DNA from: Pseudomonas monsensis
GTDB taxonomy: Bacteria > Pseudomonadota > Gammaproteobacteria > Pseudomonadales > Pseudomonadaceae
Direction of reading: 5' to 3'
Assembly (NCBI RefSeq): GCF_014268495.2
Contig: NZ_CP077087.1
Coordinates: 3,785,501-3,849,500, forward strand
Length of the DNA stretch: 64,000 nt
Part shown: positions 1 through 8,733 of the stretch, one piece after another
How the letters are laid out: every line of letters begins with the position of its first letter
Position numbering within the stretch: position 1 is the stretch's first letter
Translations under genes and position numbers: made by a program
Notes under the pieces: model-generated
Seen by the model: the letters and a program-made list of their open reading frames with translations, nothing else
Told to the model about the DNA's origin: nothing
Database searches by the model: none

Positions 1-1887
1 GCTGCCATCGTGTTGCATTTGCAGCAGGTGATGCCGGGTCACGCCGCCAATCAACGGGAACGTGCCTTCGCGCAATACCAGCGGCACCACGCGCTCGCCT
101 TCTGGCGCCGCTTGCTGAATATCGCGGCCCATCGCACCGTTGCTGAACGGGATGCCGGCCATTCCCGCGACCGTCGGCAACAGATCCGTCAGCCCCACGG
201 TTTCATCGACAACCCTGGGTTTGAGCAGACCCGGCGCGTGAATCAGCATCGGCACATGGTTGCTCTCCAGCCCCAGCAGTTCGAACGCCGGCGGCATGTG
301 CGGGATCTGGCTGATGCGGGTGTTGTGGTCGCCGAAGAACACAAAAATCGTGTTGTCGTAATAGCCGCCGGCCTTGGCCAGTTCCATCAACTTGCCGATA
401 TTGAAGTCCAGCAGGCGCACGGCGTTGTATTGCTCGACACTGCGCGAACCGGCGGCCTGTACCTGTTCCAGTGAGAGCTGGCTGATCTGAAAGCCGTCAT
501 TGTCCTTGGGAATGGTGAACGGCCGATGATTGCCTGAGGTTTGCACGTAGGCGAAAAACGGCCGGTCCTTGGGCAGTTCACGCAGGATGCGGTCGCTTTC
601 CTTGAACAGATCCAGATCGGAAATCCCCCACACGTCCACCAGCGGCGACCGCCAGTCACGCTCCTGATAAAGCTTCACACCCTCGATGCTCTGCTGGATC
701 AGCGCATTGATATTGGCCCACCCGGCATTGCCGCCAATCATGTACAGCTTCTGATAGTCGGTGAACGCGTTGATCAGGGTGTGCTGGCGGGTGATCAACG
801 GGTGCCGCGTTGCAGTGGCCTGGCGGGTGACGTCCGGCACCCCGGTGATGCTGGCCCAGACGGTTTTTGCCGTGCCGGTGACCGGCACGTAAAAGTGCCG
901 GAAAAACCAGCTTTGGCTCGCCAGCCGATCGAGATTCGGCGTCGGATTCAGCGGGTTGCCATAGGCGCCCACCGCGCTGGTGCCCAGGGACTCGAGCATG
1001 ACGAACATCACGTTCGGCGTCCCGGCAACGCGATATGGCTGAACGGCTTGCTGGCGATCAAAGTTCAACGTCTGCACATCCGGCCGATCCACGCCCAGAT
1101 AGCGCGCCACCGCCGGGTAATGCGCACGCACTTGCGCTTCATCGAACTGCGCCTGCCCGGCCTTGAGCGTGTCATACAGAAACAGCACCGGGTTCAGGCC
1201 CAGCGCCGCAATCTGGCCATTGCCGGAGAAAAACGCATCGCTCCAGCGCAACGGCACCGGGTTTTCCAGGTTGAGGTTTTCGACGCGGCCAAGCAGCGCC
1301 AGCAACACCACGACCAGCCCCACCCCACCGCCCAATACCAGCGAAGTGCGGCGGATCGTCCGAGGTTCCTGCGCCAGCGTCGCCCGCTCCAGGCGCAGCA
1401 ATCCGTAGAACCACAGCCCCGACACCGCCAGCCAGCCCAGGGCAATCCACAGCACCGGGTAGGTTTCCCAGACCATTTGCTGCGAGATCTGCGCGTCCTC
1501 CAGGTAGCGCAAGACCGTGGCGTTGATCCGCACCCCGAGGTAGGCGTAATGGCCAAAGTCGATGATGTACACCAGCCCGACAACGCCCAGCACCAACAGC
1601 CAATAGCCCCTTGCCACGCGGCGCAGTAACGCAACGCGCGTCAGGTTCCAGCGCGGCAGCCAGGCCAGCAGCGCCAGCGGCAACATCAGCAGCACGGCCA
1701 GACGCAGGTCGAAGCGCAAGCCGATGCCAAGGGTTTCCCGCAGTTGCGGGTTGTCGACAAACTCGCTGATGTCGATTCCGGAGAATCCCAGCACAAACAC
1801 CAGCCGCAGCAAAGCCAGCAGTAAAAACACCAAACCTGCCGCACCCACGCCATAGCGCAGACGCCGCGATTGCATCCAGCCCATCAT
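1..1887 (-). CDS. LTA synthase family sulfatase/phosphotransferase (3' end cut by window)
   Basis: Reading from an ATG-ATG pair at 1887, this frame stays open for 629 codons to the window edge. The first ~210 residues hold about five hydrophobic segments. A soluble sulfatase-superfamily (alkaline-phosphatase fold) domain follows, with N-V-M-F-V-M-L-E-S early and F-F-G-D-H-N late, both typical metal-ligand blocks. This architecture matches the lipoteichoic-acid-synthase/OpgB type of phosphoglycerol or phosphoethanolamine transferase, which acts on the periplasmic face of the inner membrane. In a Gram-negative the acceptor would be a glycan or LPS rather than LTA; that is inference. It is the last visible gene of an operon with the membrane protein 18 bases upstream and the sialidase-like gene. 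Family members are usually 650-700 residues, so little is missing. Confidence 0.85.
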   Translation of the reverse strand, partial: MMGWMQSRRLRYGVGAAGLVFLLLALLRLVFVLGFSGIDISEFVDNPQLRETLGIGLRFDLRLAVLLMLPLALLAWLPRWNLTRVALLRRVARGYWLLVLGVVGLVYIIDFGHYAYLGVRINATVLRYLEDAQISQQMVWETYPVLWIALGWLAVSGLWFYGLLRLERATLAQEPRTIRRTSLVLGGGVGLVVVLLALLGRVENLNLENPVPLRWSDAFFSGNGQIAALGLNPVLFLYDTLKAGQAQFDEAQVRAHYPAVARYLGVDRPDVQTLNFDRQQAVQPYRVAGTPNVMFVMLESLGTSAVGAYGNPLNPTPNLDRLASQSWFFRHFYVPVTGTAKTVWASITGVPDVTRQATATRHPLITRQHTLINAFTDYQKLYMIGGNAGWANINALIQQSIEGVKLYQERDWRSPLVDVWGISDLDLFKESDRILRELPKDRPFFAYVQTSGNHRPFTIPKDNDGFQISQLSLEQVQAAGSRSVEQYNAVRLLDFNIGKLMELAKAGGYYDNTIFVFFGDHNTRISQIPHMPPAFELLGLESNHVPMLIHAPGLLKPRVVDETVGLTDLLPTVAGMAGIPFSNGAMGRDIQQAAPEGERVVPLVLREGTFPLIGGVTRHHLLQMQHDGS

Positions 1888-1905
1888 TGACCTCAGTGTC
1901 CTGAT

Positions 1906-2517
1906 TCAGATTGAAGATGTCGGTACGGCGGGTAGCGGGCGCAGCAGACGCCAGACTTCCCGCACGCACAGCGCGGCGCCGGCCACCAGGCAATAACCCG
2001 CCAGCAGCGGATCGATCAGGTAATCCCAATAGTTTTCCGAGGCCTTGAGCCGCAGGGCGAAAGCCAGCGTGCCGAGTGCCAGCATCGCCACGCCGAGGGT
2101 GTTGCGCAGCCACAACAGCGCCAGCGCCGTCAGACCGATCAGCACAATCATTGGCCGTGGATTGAAGCCCCAGCGATAAGGATCGACATAGGTCAGCCCC
2201 AGAGTTGCCGGGTAAAGCACCGCCGCCAACCCGGCAAACAGCACCAGCACTTGCACACGCCTGACTGTCGGCAACGGCTGAACCACGCCCAGGCGCTGTA
2301 GGCTGACCCATGCGAGCAACACCAGCGTGGTGATTGCCAGGTCATCGGTGTAACTGCGCACATACGCCGCCAGCGGCAGATCATTGACCGGGATAAAACC
2401 GAGCGCCGCCAACACCGGCAACAGCCACGGGCGCCAGCGTCGGGTCAACGCCAATGCGCTCAGCAGCACAAAACCGAGCAGGATAAAACTCAAATGGGCT
2501 TGCCACAGAAACAGCAT
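1906..2517 (-). CDS. Polytopic membrane protein of unknown function
   Basis: The 203-residue product is mostly hydrophobic, with about six predicted membrane segments and short basic loops. I do not recognise a family or catalytic motif. The ATG at 2517 shares one base with the TGA stop of the sialidase-like gene (TGATG), so the two are almost certainly co-translated. A GTG one codon earlier is an alternative start. The LTA-synthase-like gene begins 18 bases after its stop. Its position between a sialidase-fold enzyme and a periplasmic phosphotransferase suggests a role in cell-surface glycan work, but that is context only. Confidence 0.7.
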   Translation of the reverse strand: MLFLWQAHLSFILLGFVLLSALALTRRWRPWLLPVLAALGFIPVNDLPLAAYVRSYTDDLAITTLVLLAWVSLQRLGVVQPLPTVRRVQVLVLFAGLAAVLYPATLGLTYVDPYRWGFNPRPMIVLIGLTALALLWLRNTLGVAMLALGTLAFALRLKASENYWDYLIDPLLAGYCLVAGAALCVREVWRLLRPLPAVPTSSI

Positions 2518-3812
2518 CACAGGCGCTCCGCCAGCCAGGCATCGTTGAAGCTGACATGTTTGATAAAGGTGTTATTCCACGAGTACACCAGGTGATAGAG
2601 GCCGTCCGAGCCACGGCTGAAGTACGGATACTCGTACTCGAAGTCACAGCCTTGCGGTTTGCACACGCGGTAATCGAGATTGCTCAGAAAGCGTTGCTCC
2701 AGCGGCAGGCGCCGCGCACCGCTGGAGGCGCGAAAGCCTTCGCCGATGATCGCTTTGTAGGCTTCGGGGGCGAACGGCTGGCCGAGCGGATCGGGCGACT
2801 GATCGAGTTCGATGACGCTGCGCCAGTCATTGAGATTGGCATCGGTGCCGTACAGGCTGAGCTTGAAACGCCCGTCCCGCAGGTCATTGAGCGCCACCAG
2901 CAAACCGTCGTCCGCCGTGCCCACCGCCGCCAGCGAAGAGTTGGGGTTGGCCGGTTCCAGCGGATAGGGTTCGCTCCAGGTCTGCCCGGCGTCGTCGGTG
3001 CGGCTGGCGAGCACGCGGTGGTGGGTGTCGCCGGCATAACGCAACATGGCCACGGCGCGGTGTCCGTCCAGCGGCACAATGGTCGGCTGCAACGAATGCT
3101 TGCCACGGCTGATGCGGAATTTGTCGATCACCGCGCCGTCCGCACTCAGGTACAGGTACTCGGCGAACTTGCCCATGAGCTCGTGATACACCGGCAAGCC
3201 GATCGAACCGTCGGCATGGAATACCGGCGCGGCGCGCACCAGCGTGCTGATGTTGAAAAACGGCGAGGTCACCAATTGGCGTGGCGTCGACCAGTTGCGC
3301 CCGAAGTCATCGGAGACCATCACATTGATCGCGCTGGTGGCCCAGCCACCCACGGACACCGACACGTAAAACATCCACAGCCGTTGGTCCGGTGCCAGCG
3401 CGATCACCGGATTACCGAGCTTGCGGATATAGCGCCGGGTGCCGTCGCGGGTCGATTCACGGGTGGCCAGCACGTGTTCGGCGCCCCACTCCGCGGTTTT
3501 GGCGTCGTATCGCGCAGTGCGGATCTGCACATCGGCAGCGCCTTCGCGCGAGCCGGCGAACCACACCGCCATCAGGTCACCACCGGGCAGCGCGGTGACC
3601 GAAGACGAGTGCACGAAGTCGTCGAGTTCCGAGGACACGAAACGGCTGCTGTACATCGGTTCGGGGGCTTGCAGCCCGGCGTCAACCGGCGGTGTCGCCA
3701 GCGCGAACGGTGCCAGCACATGGCTCGGATGACTGCGCCAAGCAGCCAGAAAAATCAGGCCCACGGCCAGGCTGCCGAGTATGAATGTCAAGCGAAAGGA
3801 CAACGCACGCAT
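2517..3812 (-). CDS. Exo-sialidase-like BNR/Asp-box protein
   Basis: The 431-residue protein begins with an N-terminal hydrophobic segment (about residues 8-25) that looks like a signal anchor, so the body should lie in the periplasm. Two clear Asp-box motifs are visible: SDDFGRNWS and TDDAGQTWS, the signature of the six-bladed sialidase propeller. The family hydrolyses terminal sialic or related nonulosonic acids, but distant members act on other sugars or are uncharacterised, so the substrate is open. It is the first gene of the operon; the next gene starts on its stop codon. The pairing with a membrane phosphotransferase points to remodelling of the bacterium's own envelope glycans rather than to scavenging. 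Confidence 0.8.
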   Translation of the reverse strand: MRALSFRLTFILGSLAVGLIFLAAWRSHPSHVLAPFALATPPVDAGLQAPEPMYSSRFVSSELDDFVHSSSVTALPGGDLMAVWFAGSREGAADVQIRTARYDAKTAEWGAEHVLATRESTRDGTRRYIRKLGNPVIALAPDQRLWMFYVSVSVGGWATSAINVMVSDDFGRNWSTPRQLVTSPFFNISTLVRAAPVFHADGSIGLPVYHELMGKFAEYLYLSADGAVIDKFRISRGKHSLQPTIVPLDGHRAVAMLRYAGDTHHRVLASRTDDAGQTWSEPYPLEPANPNSSLAAVGTADDGLLVALNDLRDGRFKLSLYGTDANLNDWRSVIELDQSPDPLGQPFAPEAYKAIIGEGFRASSGARRLPLEQRFLSNLDYRVCKPQGCDFEYEYPYFSRGSDGLYHLVYSWNNTFIKHVSFNDAWLAERL

Positions 3813-3862
3813 AGTGGACTCGCGGCAAGGACAAGAGGATTAACAATTGGCAGACATCCTTG

Positions 3863-4408
3863 TCAGCGCGCAGCATCGTCGGGCAATTGGCGACGGCGTC
3901 CGGTAAGCATCGACAACGGCAAGTTGTCGCGCACCAGAATGCTTTCAAACAGCGCCGCCGCAACATGGATGCAGACCAGCACCAGCAGGCCGTCGGCAGC
4001 GGTTTCGTGGACCTGCAACGGCCAGTCGGCGCCCCACAGGGCATCGACTTCTTCCATCGCCCAGCCGCTGAGGCCCAGGGTCGACAATGCCAGCATCATA
4101 AGAATCATCACCAGCGCACCGATCGGCGAATGCCCGAGGCGATGTTCCGGCCGCCCGGCGATCAGCGACCGCCCGTGCGCCAACAGGCGCGCCGGCGTCG
4201 GCCAGAAGTCCGCCCAACGCGCACTGCGCGGCCCGATGAAGCCCCACACGATCCGTAGCAACAGCCAGCCCATGGCGTAATAGCCAAGCCAGACATGCCA
4301 GTCGTCACCCGCCTCATTGAAGAAGTAATTGGCGACGAAGACGCTGGCGATGGACAGGTGAAACAGCCGCACCAGCGGATCCCACAGGCGCAGGGACGCG
4401 CTCGGCAT
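3863..4408 (-). CDS. Cytochrome b561-type diheme membrane protein
   Basis: The 181-residue product has four hydrophobic helices and opens with the W-D-P-L-V-R-L-F-H block typical of the prokaryotic cytochrome b561 / Ni-Fe hydrogenase cytochrome b family. Further histidines in the later helices (H-E-T-A-A, I-H-V-A-A) are candidate heme ligands. Such proteins pass electrons between quinol and a periplasmic acceptor. The ATG overlaps the TGA of the PepSY gene (ATGA), so the two form a translationally coupled pair. The partner in vivo is not evident from the window. Confidence 0.85.
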   Translation of the reverse strand: MPSASLRLWDPLVRLFHLSIASVFVANYFFNEAGDDWHVWLGYYAMGWLLLRIVWGFIGPRSARWADFWPTPARLLAHGRSLIAGRPEHRLGHSPIGALVMILMMLALSTLGLSGWAMEEVDALWGADWPLQVHETAADGLLVLVCIHVAAALFESILVRDNLPLSMLTGRRRQLPDDAAR

Positions 4409-4674
4409 CAGCCTTTGATCTCGGTCTTGACCGCTTTGCCGCTGACCGGGTCGTGGTAGATCTCGACTTTGCGCTTGTCCTTGTCGAAACCGTAGATCTC
4501 GTAGCAGTTGCCATCAGTGACCTTGAACTTGCTGATCTGGTAACCCTGGGCTTTGAGTTGCGCCTGGAAGGCGTTCTGGTCTTGCCATTGCGAACGCTCG
4601 GCGGTGGTGCATTGCGGGCCGGCGACGGCCAAAGGGCTGGCGGCAATCAGGGACAACAGCAGAAGTTTGCGCAT
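4408..4674 (-). CDS. Periplasmic PepSY-domain protein
   Basis: The chosen ATG at 4674 gives an 88-residue protein with a clean signal peptide (R-K-L-L-L-L-S-L-I-A-A-S-P-L-A-V-A) and a GAGAG-like Shine-Dalgarno; a longer in-frame start at 4707 would spoil the signal peptide. The mature part is a single PepSY fold with a C-Y-E-I-Y-G core and a K-x-V-E-I-Y-H-D-P-V-S-G tail. PepSY proteins near two-component systems are often regulated by them or modulate envelope enzymes. The gene is divergent from the response regulator at 4845 and coupled to the cytochrome b gene. Confidence 0.85.
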   Translation of the reverse strand: MRKLLLLSLIAASPLAVAGPQCTTAERSQWQDQNAFQAQLKAQGYQISKFKVTDGNCYEIYGFDKDKRKVEIYHDPVSGKAVKTEIKG

Positions 4675-4721
4675 GGAAACACTCTCGCTCGATGAGGAAG
4701 GCCTCACTGTGCAAAAGCAAC

Positions 4722-4738
4722 CTTAGTGAAAGCTTAGT
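4722..4738. promoter_or_regulatory. Candidate response-regulator operator (CTTAGT direct repeat)
   Basis: The hexamer CTTAGT occurs at 4722-4727 and again at 4733-4738, separated by GAAAG, giving an exact 11-base period. OmpR-family regulators of the PmrA/QseB type bind tandem hexamers such as CTTAAG-N5-CTTAAG with this spacing. The site lies between the divergent PepSY gene and the OmpR-type regulator gene, the expected place for autoregulation. The match is seen directly; the binding protein is inferred. Confidence 0.55.
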
Positions 4739-4844
4739 TGGCAACGAGTGGTTACATCTTTCCCGTCGGCCGGACTGCCACGGCGCCCTGTGCAACGGCA
4801 TGATGCCGCCCATCAACGCCCCTGTTGCCCACTGAGAACCGCCC

Positions 4845-5507
4845 ATGCGCCTGCTGCTGGTTGAAGACGATCAAGCCCTCGGACAAGGCATTCGTGTTGC
4901 CTTGAGCAGCGAGGGCTACACCCTCGACTGGTTGCAGGACGGGGTCAGCGCCCTGCACGCCCTGCACAGTGAAAGCTTCGACCTGCTGTTGCTTGATCTC
5001 GGCTTGCCACGGCTTGATGGCCTGGCCCTGCTTCAACAACTGCGCGGTGCACAACAGGACCTGCCGGTGCTGATTCTCACCGCACGCGATGGCACCGCCG
5101 AACGCATCGCCGGCCTCGATGCCGGGGCCGACGACTACCTGATCAAACCGTTCGACGTCGATGAATTGAAGGCGCGCATTCGTGCGTTGCTGCGCCGCAG
5201 TCAGGGCCGCGCCCAACCGGTGCTGGAACATGCCGGCGTATGCCTTGACCCGGTCAGCCAGCAAGTCACCTGGCAAGGTCTCGAGGTGGTGGTGACACCG
5301 ATGGAATATCAACTGCTCCATCAACTGATGGCGCGTCCCGGCAAGGTGGTCACCCGCGAGCGCTTGTCCCGGGCGCTATATGGCTGGCAGGACCATGTCG
5401 AGAGCAACACCCTGGAAGTGCTGATTCACAACCTGCGCAAGAAGCTTTCGACCGGTCTGATCCGCACCGTGCGCGGCGTCGGTTATGTCGTGGAGCTCAA
5501 GTCATGA
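4845..5507 (+). CDS. OmpR-family response regulator (QseB/PmrA-like)
   Basis: The 220-residue protein has a receiver domain (about 1-115) with the acidic pair E7-D8-D9, phospho-acceptor Asp51 in L-D-L-G-L-P-R and Lys101 in I-K-P-F-D. A winged-helix DNA-binding domain follows (about 125-218) with the R-T-V-R-G-V-G-Y-V wing typical of OmpR/PhoB members. Overall it resembles the QseB/PmrA/TctD branch. It overlaps the kinase gene by ATGA. The CTTAGT direct repeat about 110 bases upstream is a likely binding site. Likely targets are its own operon and the divergent PepSY-cytochrome pair. Confidence 0.92.
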   Translation: MRLLLVEDDQALGQGIRVALSSEGYTLDWLQDGVSALHALHSESFDLLLLDLGLPRLDGLALLQQLRGAQQDLPVLILTARDGTAERIAGLDAGADDYLIKPFDVDELKARIRALLRRSQGRAQPVLEHAGVCLDPVSQQVTWQGLEVVVTPMEYQLLHQLMARPGKVVTRERLSRALYGWQDHVESNTLEVLIHNLRKKLSTGLIRTVRGVGYVVELKS

Positions 5508-6880
5508 TTTCGATCCGCGCGCGAATTCTGGTCCCCGTACTGATTCTGGTGCTGATCGGCGATGTGCTGATCAGTTGGCTGGTGTTGCGCGACAGCCACC
5601 ATGAAATCGAAGAAGTCTACGACGCCCAACTGGCGCAGAGTGCGCGCCTGCTGCAAGGCGTACTGGCGCAACGCGCGCCGGGCGACAACGACTGGAAGCG
5701 CCTGTATCAGGCCTTCGATGAGGCGATGAGCCGGGTCGGCGATGGCGAAGCGGCGCATCCGTACGAAACGCGGCTGACGTTTCAGGTCTGGCGCAGTGAC
5801 GGGCAATTGTTGATGCGTTCGGCCGAAGCGCCGGAACTGAATGCGCCGCCGACCACCCTCGGTTCCCATGACCTGATGGAAAACGGCCGCGACTGGTGTG
5901 CGTTTCTGCTCAAGGACTCGCAGCAAGGGTTGTTGATCTGGGTCGGCGAGCGCGACGACATTCGTCAGGACCTGATCGAGCGGATTGTCGGCCACACACT
6001 ATGGCCGAGCGTTATCGGTGTGCCGGCGCTGGCGGCGTTGATCTGGCTGACCATCGGCTGGGGACTGCAACCCTTGCGCAGCATGGCGCAAACCATTCGC
6101 GGGCGTGACACCGAAACCCTCAAACCGCTGAACCTGAGCCCCCTGCCCCACGACCTCGAACCGATGCAAACCGCGCTCAACCGCCTGTTGCAACAGATCG
6201 ACAATCTGCTGGCGCGGGAGCGACGCTTTATCGCCGATGCCGCCCATGAACTGCGCACGCCACTGGCGATCCTGCGCATCCATGCGCAAAACGCGCAGCT
6301 CGCCGGCACCTCGCAACAACGCGAGGAGGCGCTGGAATTTCTGGTCAGCGCGGTGGATCGCGCCACGCGGATCGCCAGCCAGCTGCTGACCATGGCGCGG
6401 ATCGAACCGCGTCTGGCCCATCCGGAAAAAAGCCCCGTGGAACTCACCGCACTGGTGCGCGAGGAGCTTGCCGAACTGGCGCCGCTCGCGCTGGAAAAGG
6501 ATATAGAACTGATCCTCGACAGCGACCACCACTGCCCGGTCGAAACCGACCCTGTGGCCCTGGCCATTGCCCTGCAGAACCTGGTTACGAACGCGCTGAA
6601 CTTCGCCCCGCCCGGCAGCGAGGTGCGCGTGCAGGTGCAGCCGCAAGACTCCGGCGCGGTGTACATCAGCGTCGAAGACGCTGGCCCCGGCATCAACGAA
6701 CTCGACTACGCGCGACTGTTCGAGCGCTTTTATAGTCACGGCCATGCCAACGGCGCCGGGTTGGGCCTGGCGATTGTGCAGATGATCGTCAGCAAGATCG
6801 GCAGCACCTTGCAGTTGTACAACCGGCCACAGGGTGGGCTGTGTGCGGAGTTGCGGATCAATGAAGCGTCCATCGGTTGA
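5504..6880 (+). CDS. Sensor histidine kinase, QseC/PmrB-like
   Basis: The 458-residue protein has two membrane helices (about 8-28 and 165-188) flanking a periplasmic sensor of about 135 residues. A HAMP-like linker, a HisKA dimerisation domain with the phospho-acceptor His248 in A-A-H-E-L-R-T-P, and a HATPase_c domain with N-box (N-L-V-T-N-A-L-N-F), G1 (E-D-A-G-P-G-I) and G2 (G-A-G-L-G-L-A-I) follow. All catalytic boxes look intact. Its start overlaps the regulator stop, so it is the cognate kinase. The signal cannot be read from the sensor sequence. Confidence 0.92.
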   Translation: MISIRARILVPVLILVLIGDVLISWLVLRDSHHEIEEVYDAQLAQSARLLQGVLAQRAPGDNDWKRLYQAFDEAMSRVGDGEAAHPYETRLTFQVWRSDGQLLMRSAEAPELNAPPTTLGSHDLMENGRDWCAFLLKDSQQGLLIWVGERDDIRQDLIERIVGHTLWPSVIGVPALAALIWLTIGWGLQPLRSMAQTIRGRDTETLKPLNLSPLPHDLEPMQTALNRLLQQIDNLLARERRFIADAAHELRTPLAILRIHAQNAQLAGTSQQREEALEFLVSAVDRATRIASQLLTMARIEPRLAHPEKSPVELTALVREELAELAPLALEKDIELILDSDHHCPVETDPVALAIALQNLVTNALNFAPPGSEVRVQVQPQDSGAVYISVEDAGPGINELDYARLFERFYSHGHANGAGLGLAIVQMIVSKIGSTLQLYNRPQGGLCAELRINEASIG

Positions 6881-6886
6881 GCCCGG

Positions 6887-6920
6887 CCTGTGGCGAGGGA
6901 GCACGCTCCCTCGCCACAGG
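6887..6920. terminator. Perfect 16-bp hairpin between convergent genes (REP-like)
   Basis: CCTGTGGCGAGGGAGC at 6887-6902 is followed after two bases by its exact reverse complement at 6905-6920. This GTGGCGAGGGAGC family of palindromes is a common intergenic repeat in fluorescent pseudomonads. It lies just after the kinase stop and before the end of the opposing TPP-enzyme gene, so it can act as a bidirectional terminator or mRNA 3'-end stabiliser. There is no strong T-tract. Confidence 0.7.
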
Positions 6921-6945
6921 GGTTCAGCGCTATGGGTTTATCCGC

Positions 6946-8733
6946 TTATTTTTTGCCCGGCAGCACCGAACTCAAGACTTGTTTGGCGGCTTGCACGATG
7001 ATGCCGGCCTCATCCGGATCGCCCTTGAGCAAGGTCGTGGCGAATTTTTTCGCCTGTTCCAGCTTGATGTGCGGCGGCAGCGGCGGCACGTTCGGGTCGG
7101 TCTTGAATTCGATCAGCACCGGCACCTCCGAGGCCAGCGCCTGCTCCCAGGCGGCGGCGACATCTTCGTCACGATCGACAAAAATCCCTTTGAGGCCAAT
7201 GGAGATGGCGAACAAGTGATACGGCACGTCCGGAATGCTTTGCGACGCCTCGAACTTGGGGTCGCCCTCCATCACCCGCTGCTCCCACGTCACCTGATTG
7301 AGGTCCTCGTTGTTGAACACCGCGCAGATCCACTTCGGGCTCGCCCATTGCCGCCAGTATTTGGCAACGGTGATCAGTTCGGCCATGTTGTTCATCTGCA
7401 TCGCACCGTCGCCCACCAGCGCAATCACCGCGCGCTGCGGGTGGGCGAATTTCGCGGCGATGGCGTAAGGTACGGCGGCGCCCATCGAGGCCAGGCCGCC
7501 GGACAGCGAGCACTGCATGCCGCGACGGATTTTCAGGTCGCGGGCGTACCAGTTGGCGCAAGAGCCGGAATCGCTGGTGATGATCGCCTGCTCCGGCAAA
7601 CGCGGCGACAGCTCATACACCACCCGCTGCGGATTGATCGGATCGGCTTTGGCCATGGCGCGTCTTTCCAGGGTTTTCTCCCAACTGCCGCGCCAGCCCT
7701 CGATCTTCTTGCGCCATTTATTTGAGGTCTTCTGTTCAAGCAGCGGCAACAACGCCGCCAGGGTTTCCGCCGAATCCCCGAGCAGATTGACCTCCATCGG
7801 GTAGCGCAGGCTGAGCATGTCGGGCTGCAAGTCGATCTGCACGCCGCGCGCCTGACCTTCCTTGGGCAAAAATTCCGAGTACGGGAAACCCGAACCGATC
7901 ATCAGCAAGGTGTCGCACTCGCTCATCATTTTGTAGCTCGGCTCGGTACCGAGCAGGCCGATGCTGCCGGTGACCCAAGGCAAATCGTCCGGCAACGCGG
8001 CTTTGCCCAGCAGTGCCTTGGCAACCCCGGCACCGAGTTTTTCGGCCACGGCGATGACCTCATCGGTCGCCTGCAACGCGCCGGCGCCGACCAGAATTGC
8101 GACCTTGTCCCCGGCGTTCAACACCTCGGCGGCACGCTGCAAGTCAGCCTCGTAAGGCAAGACTTTCGGCTTGCTGTAGCCGACACCGGAATGCGCGGTG
8201 CCGTGTGCGCGGGCCGGTGCTTCGTATTCGAGTTGCTGCAAATCGTTGGGCAGGATGATCGCCGTCACACGGCGTTCGCCCACTGCCGTGCGCACCGCCC
8301 GGTCGAGCAAATGCCGCACTTGCGAAGGCGCCGATGCCTGCTGCACAAATGCCCCGGCGACGTCCTTGAACATCGACACCAGGTCGAGTTCCTGTTGGTA
8401 GTGACTGCCAAGCGCCGTGCGCGCCTGCTGACCGACGATTGCCAGCACGGGCATATGGTCCATGCGCGCGTCATACAATCCGGTGATCAGGTGCGAGGCA
8501 CCCGGACCGGAAGTGGCGATGCACACACCCAGCTCACCCGTGAACTTGGCATGGGCCGAGGCCATGAACGCGGCCATTTCTTCATGCCGCGCCTGCACGA
8601 ATTCGATTTTCCCCTTGGCCCGGGCAAGCGCGCCGAACACGCCGTTGATGCCGTCCCCCGGATAACCAAAAATCCGCGTGACGCCCCATTGGCTGAGCCG
8701 CTCAACCAGAAAATCTCCCACTGCCATCGACAT
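6946..8733 (-). CDS. Thiamine-pyrophosphate enzyme (pyruvate oxidase/acetolactate synthase-like)
   Basis: The ATG at 8733 is preceded by GAGG at a good distance and gives 595 residues; an upstream in-frame start at 8781 would add a tail without homology-like character. The N-terminal PYR domain holds the catalytic glutamate (A-R-H-E-E, about residue 51) after G-Y-P-G-D-G-I-N. The C-terminal PP domain carries the TPP/Mg motif V-G-D-G-A-M-Q-M-N-N through to F-N-N-E-D-L-N. A central Rossmann-like domain lies between. The family decarboxylates 2-oxo acids such as pyruvate; the closest type is PoxB-like, but the acceptor (quinone, O2 or a second oxo acid) cannot be fixed by eye. It is monocistronic. 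Confidence 0.88.
   Translation of the reverse strand: MSMAVGDFLVERLSQWGVTRIFGYPGDGINGVFGALARAKGKIEFVQARHEEMAAFMASAHAKFTGELGVCIATSGPGASHLITGLYDARMDHMPVLAIVGQQARTALGSHYQQELDLVSMFKDVAGAFVQQASAPSQVRHLLDRAVRTAVGERRVTAIILPNDLQQLEYEAPARAHGTAHSGVGYSKPKVLPYEADLQRAAEVLNAGDKVAILVGAGALQATDEVIAVAEKLGAGVAKALLGKAALPDDLPWVTGSIGLLGTEPSYKMMSECDTLLMIGSGFPYSEFLPKEGQARGVQIDLQPDMLSLRYPMEVNLLGDSAETLAALLPLLEQKTSNKWRKKIEGWRGSWEKTLERRAMAKADPINPQRVVYELSPRLPEQAIITSDSGSCANWYARDLKIRRGMQCSLSGGLASMGAAVPYAIAAKFAHPQRAVIALVGDGAMQMNNMAELITVAKYWRQWASPKWICAVFNNEDLNQVTWEQRVMEGDPKFEASQSIPDVPYHLFAISIGLKGIFVDRDEDVAAAWEQALASEVPVLIEFKTDPNVPPLPPHIKLEQAKKFATTLLKGDPDEAGIIVQAAKQVLSSVLPGKK

Noticed and set aside
2556..4280. 574-codon plus-strand open frame
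   Set aside because: It lies antisense over the sialidase-like and cytochrome b genes. The composition is typical of GC-rich shadow frames (R/H/Q/A-rich), with no domain.
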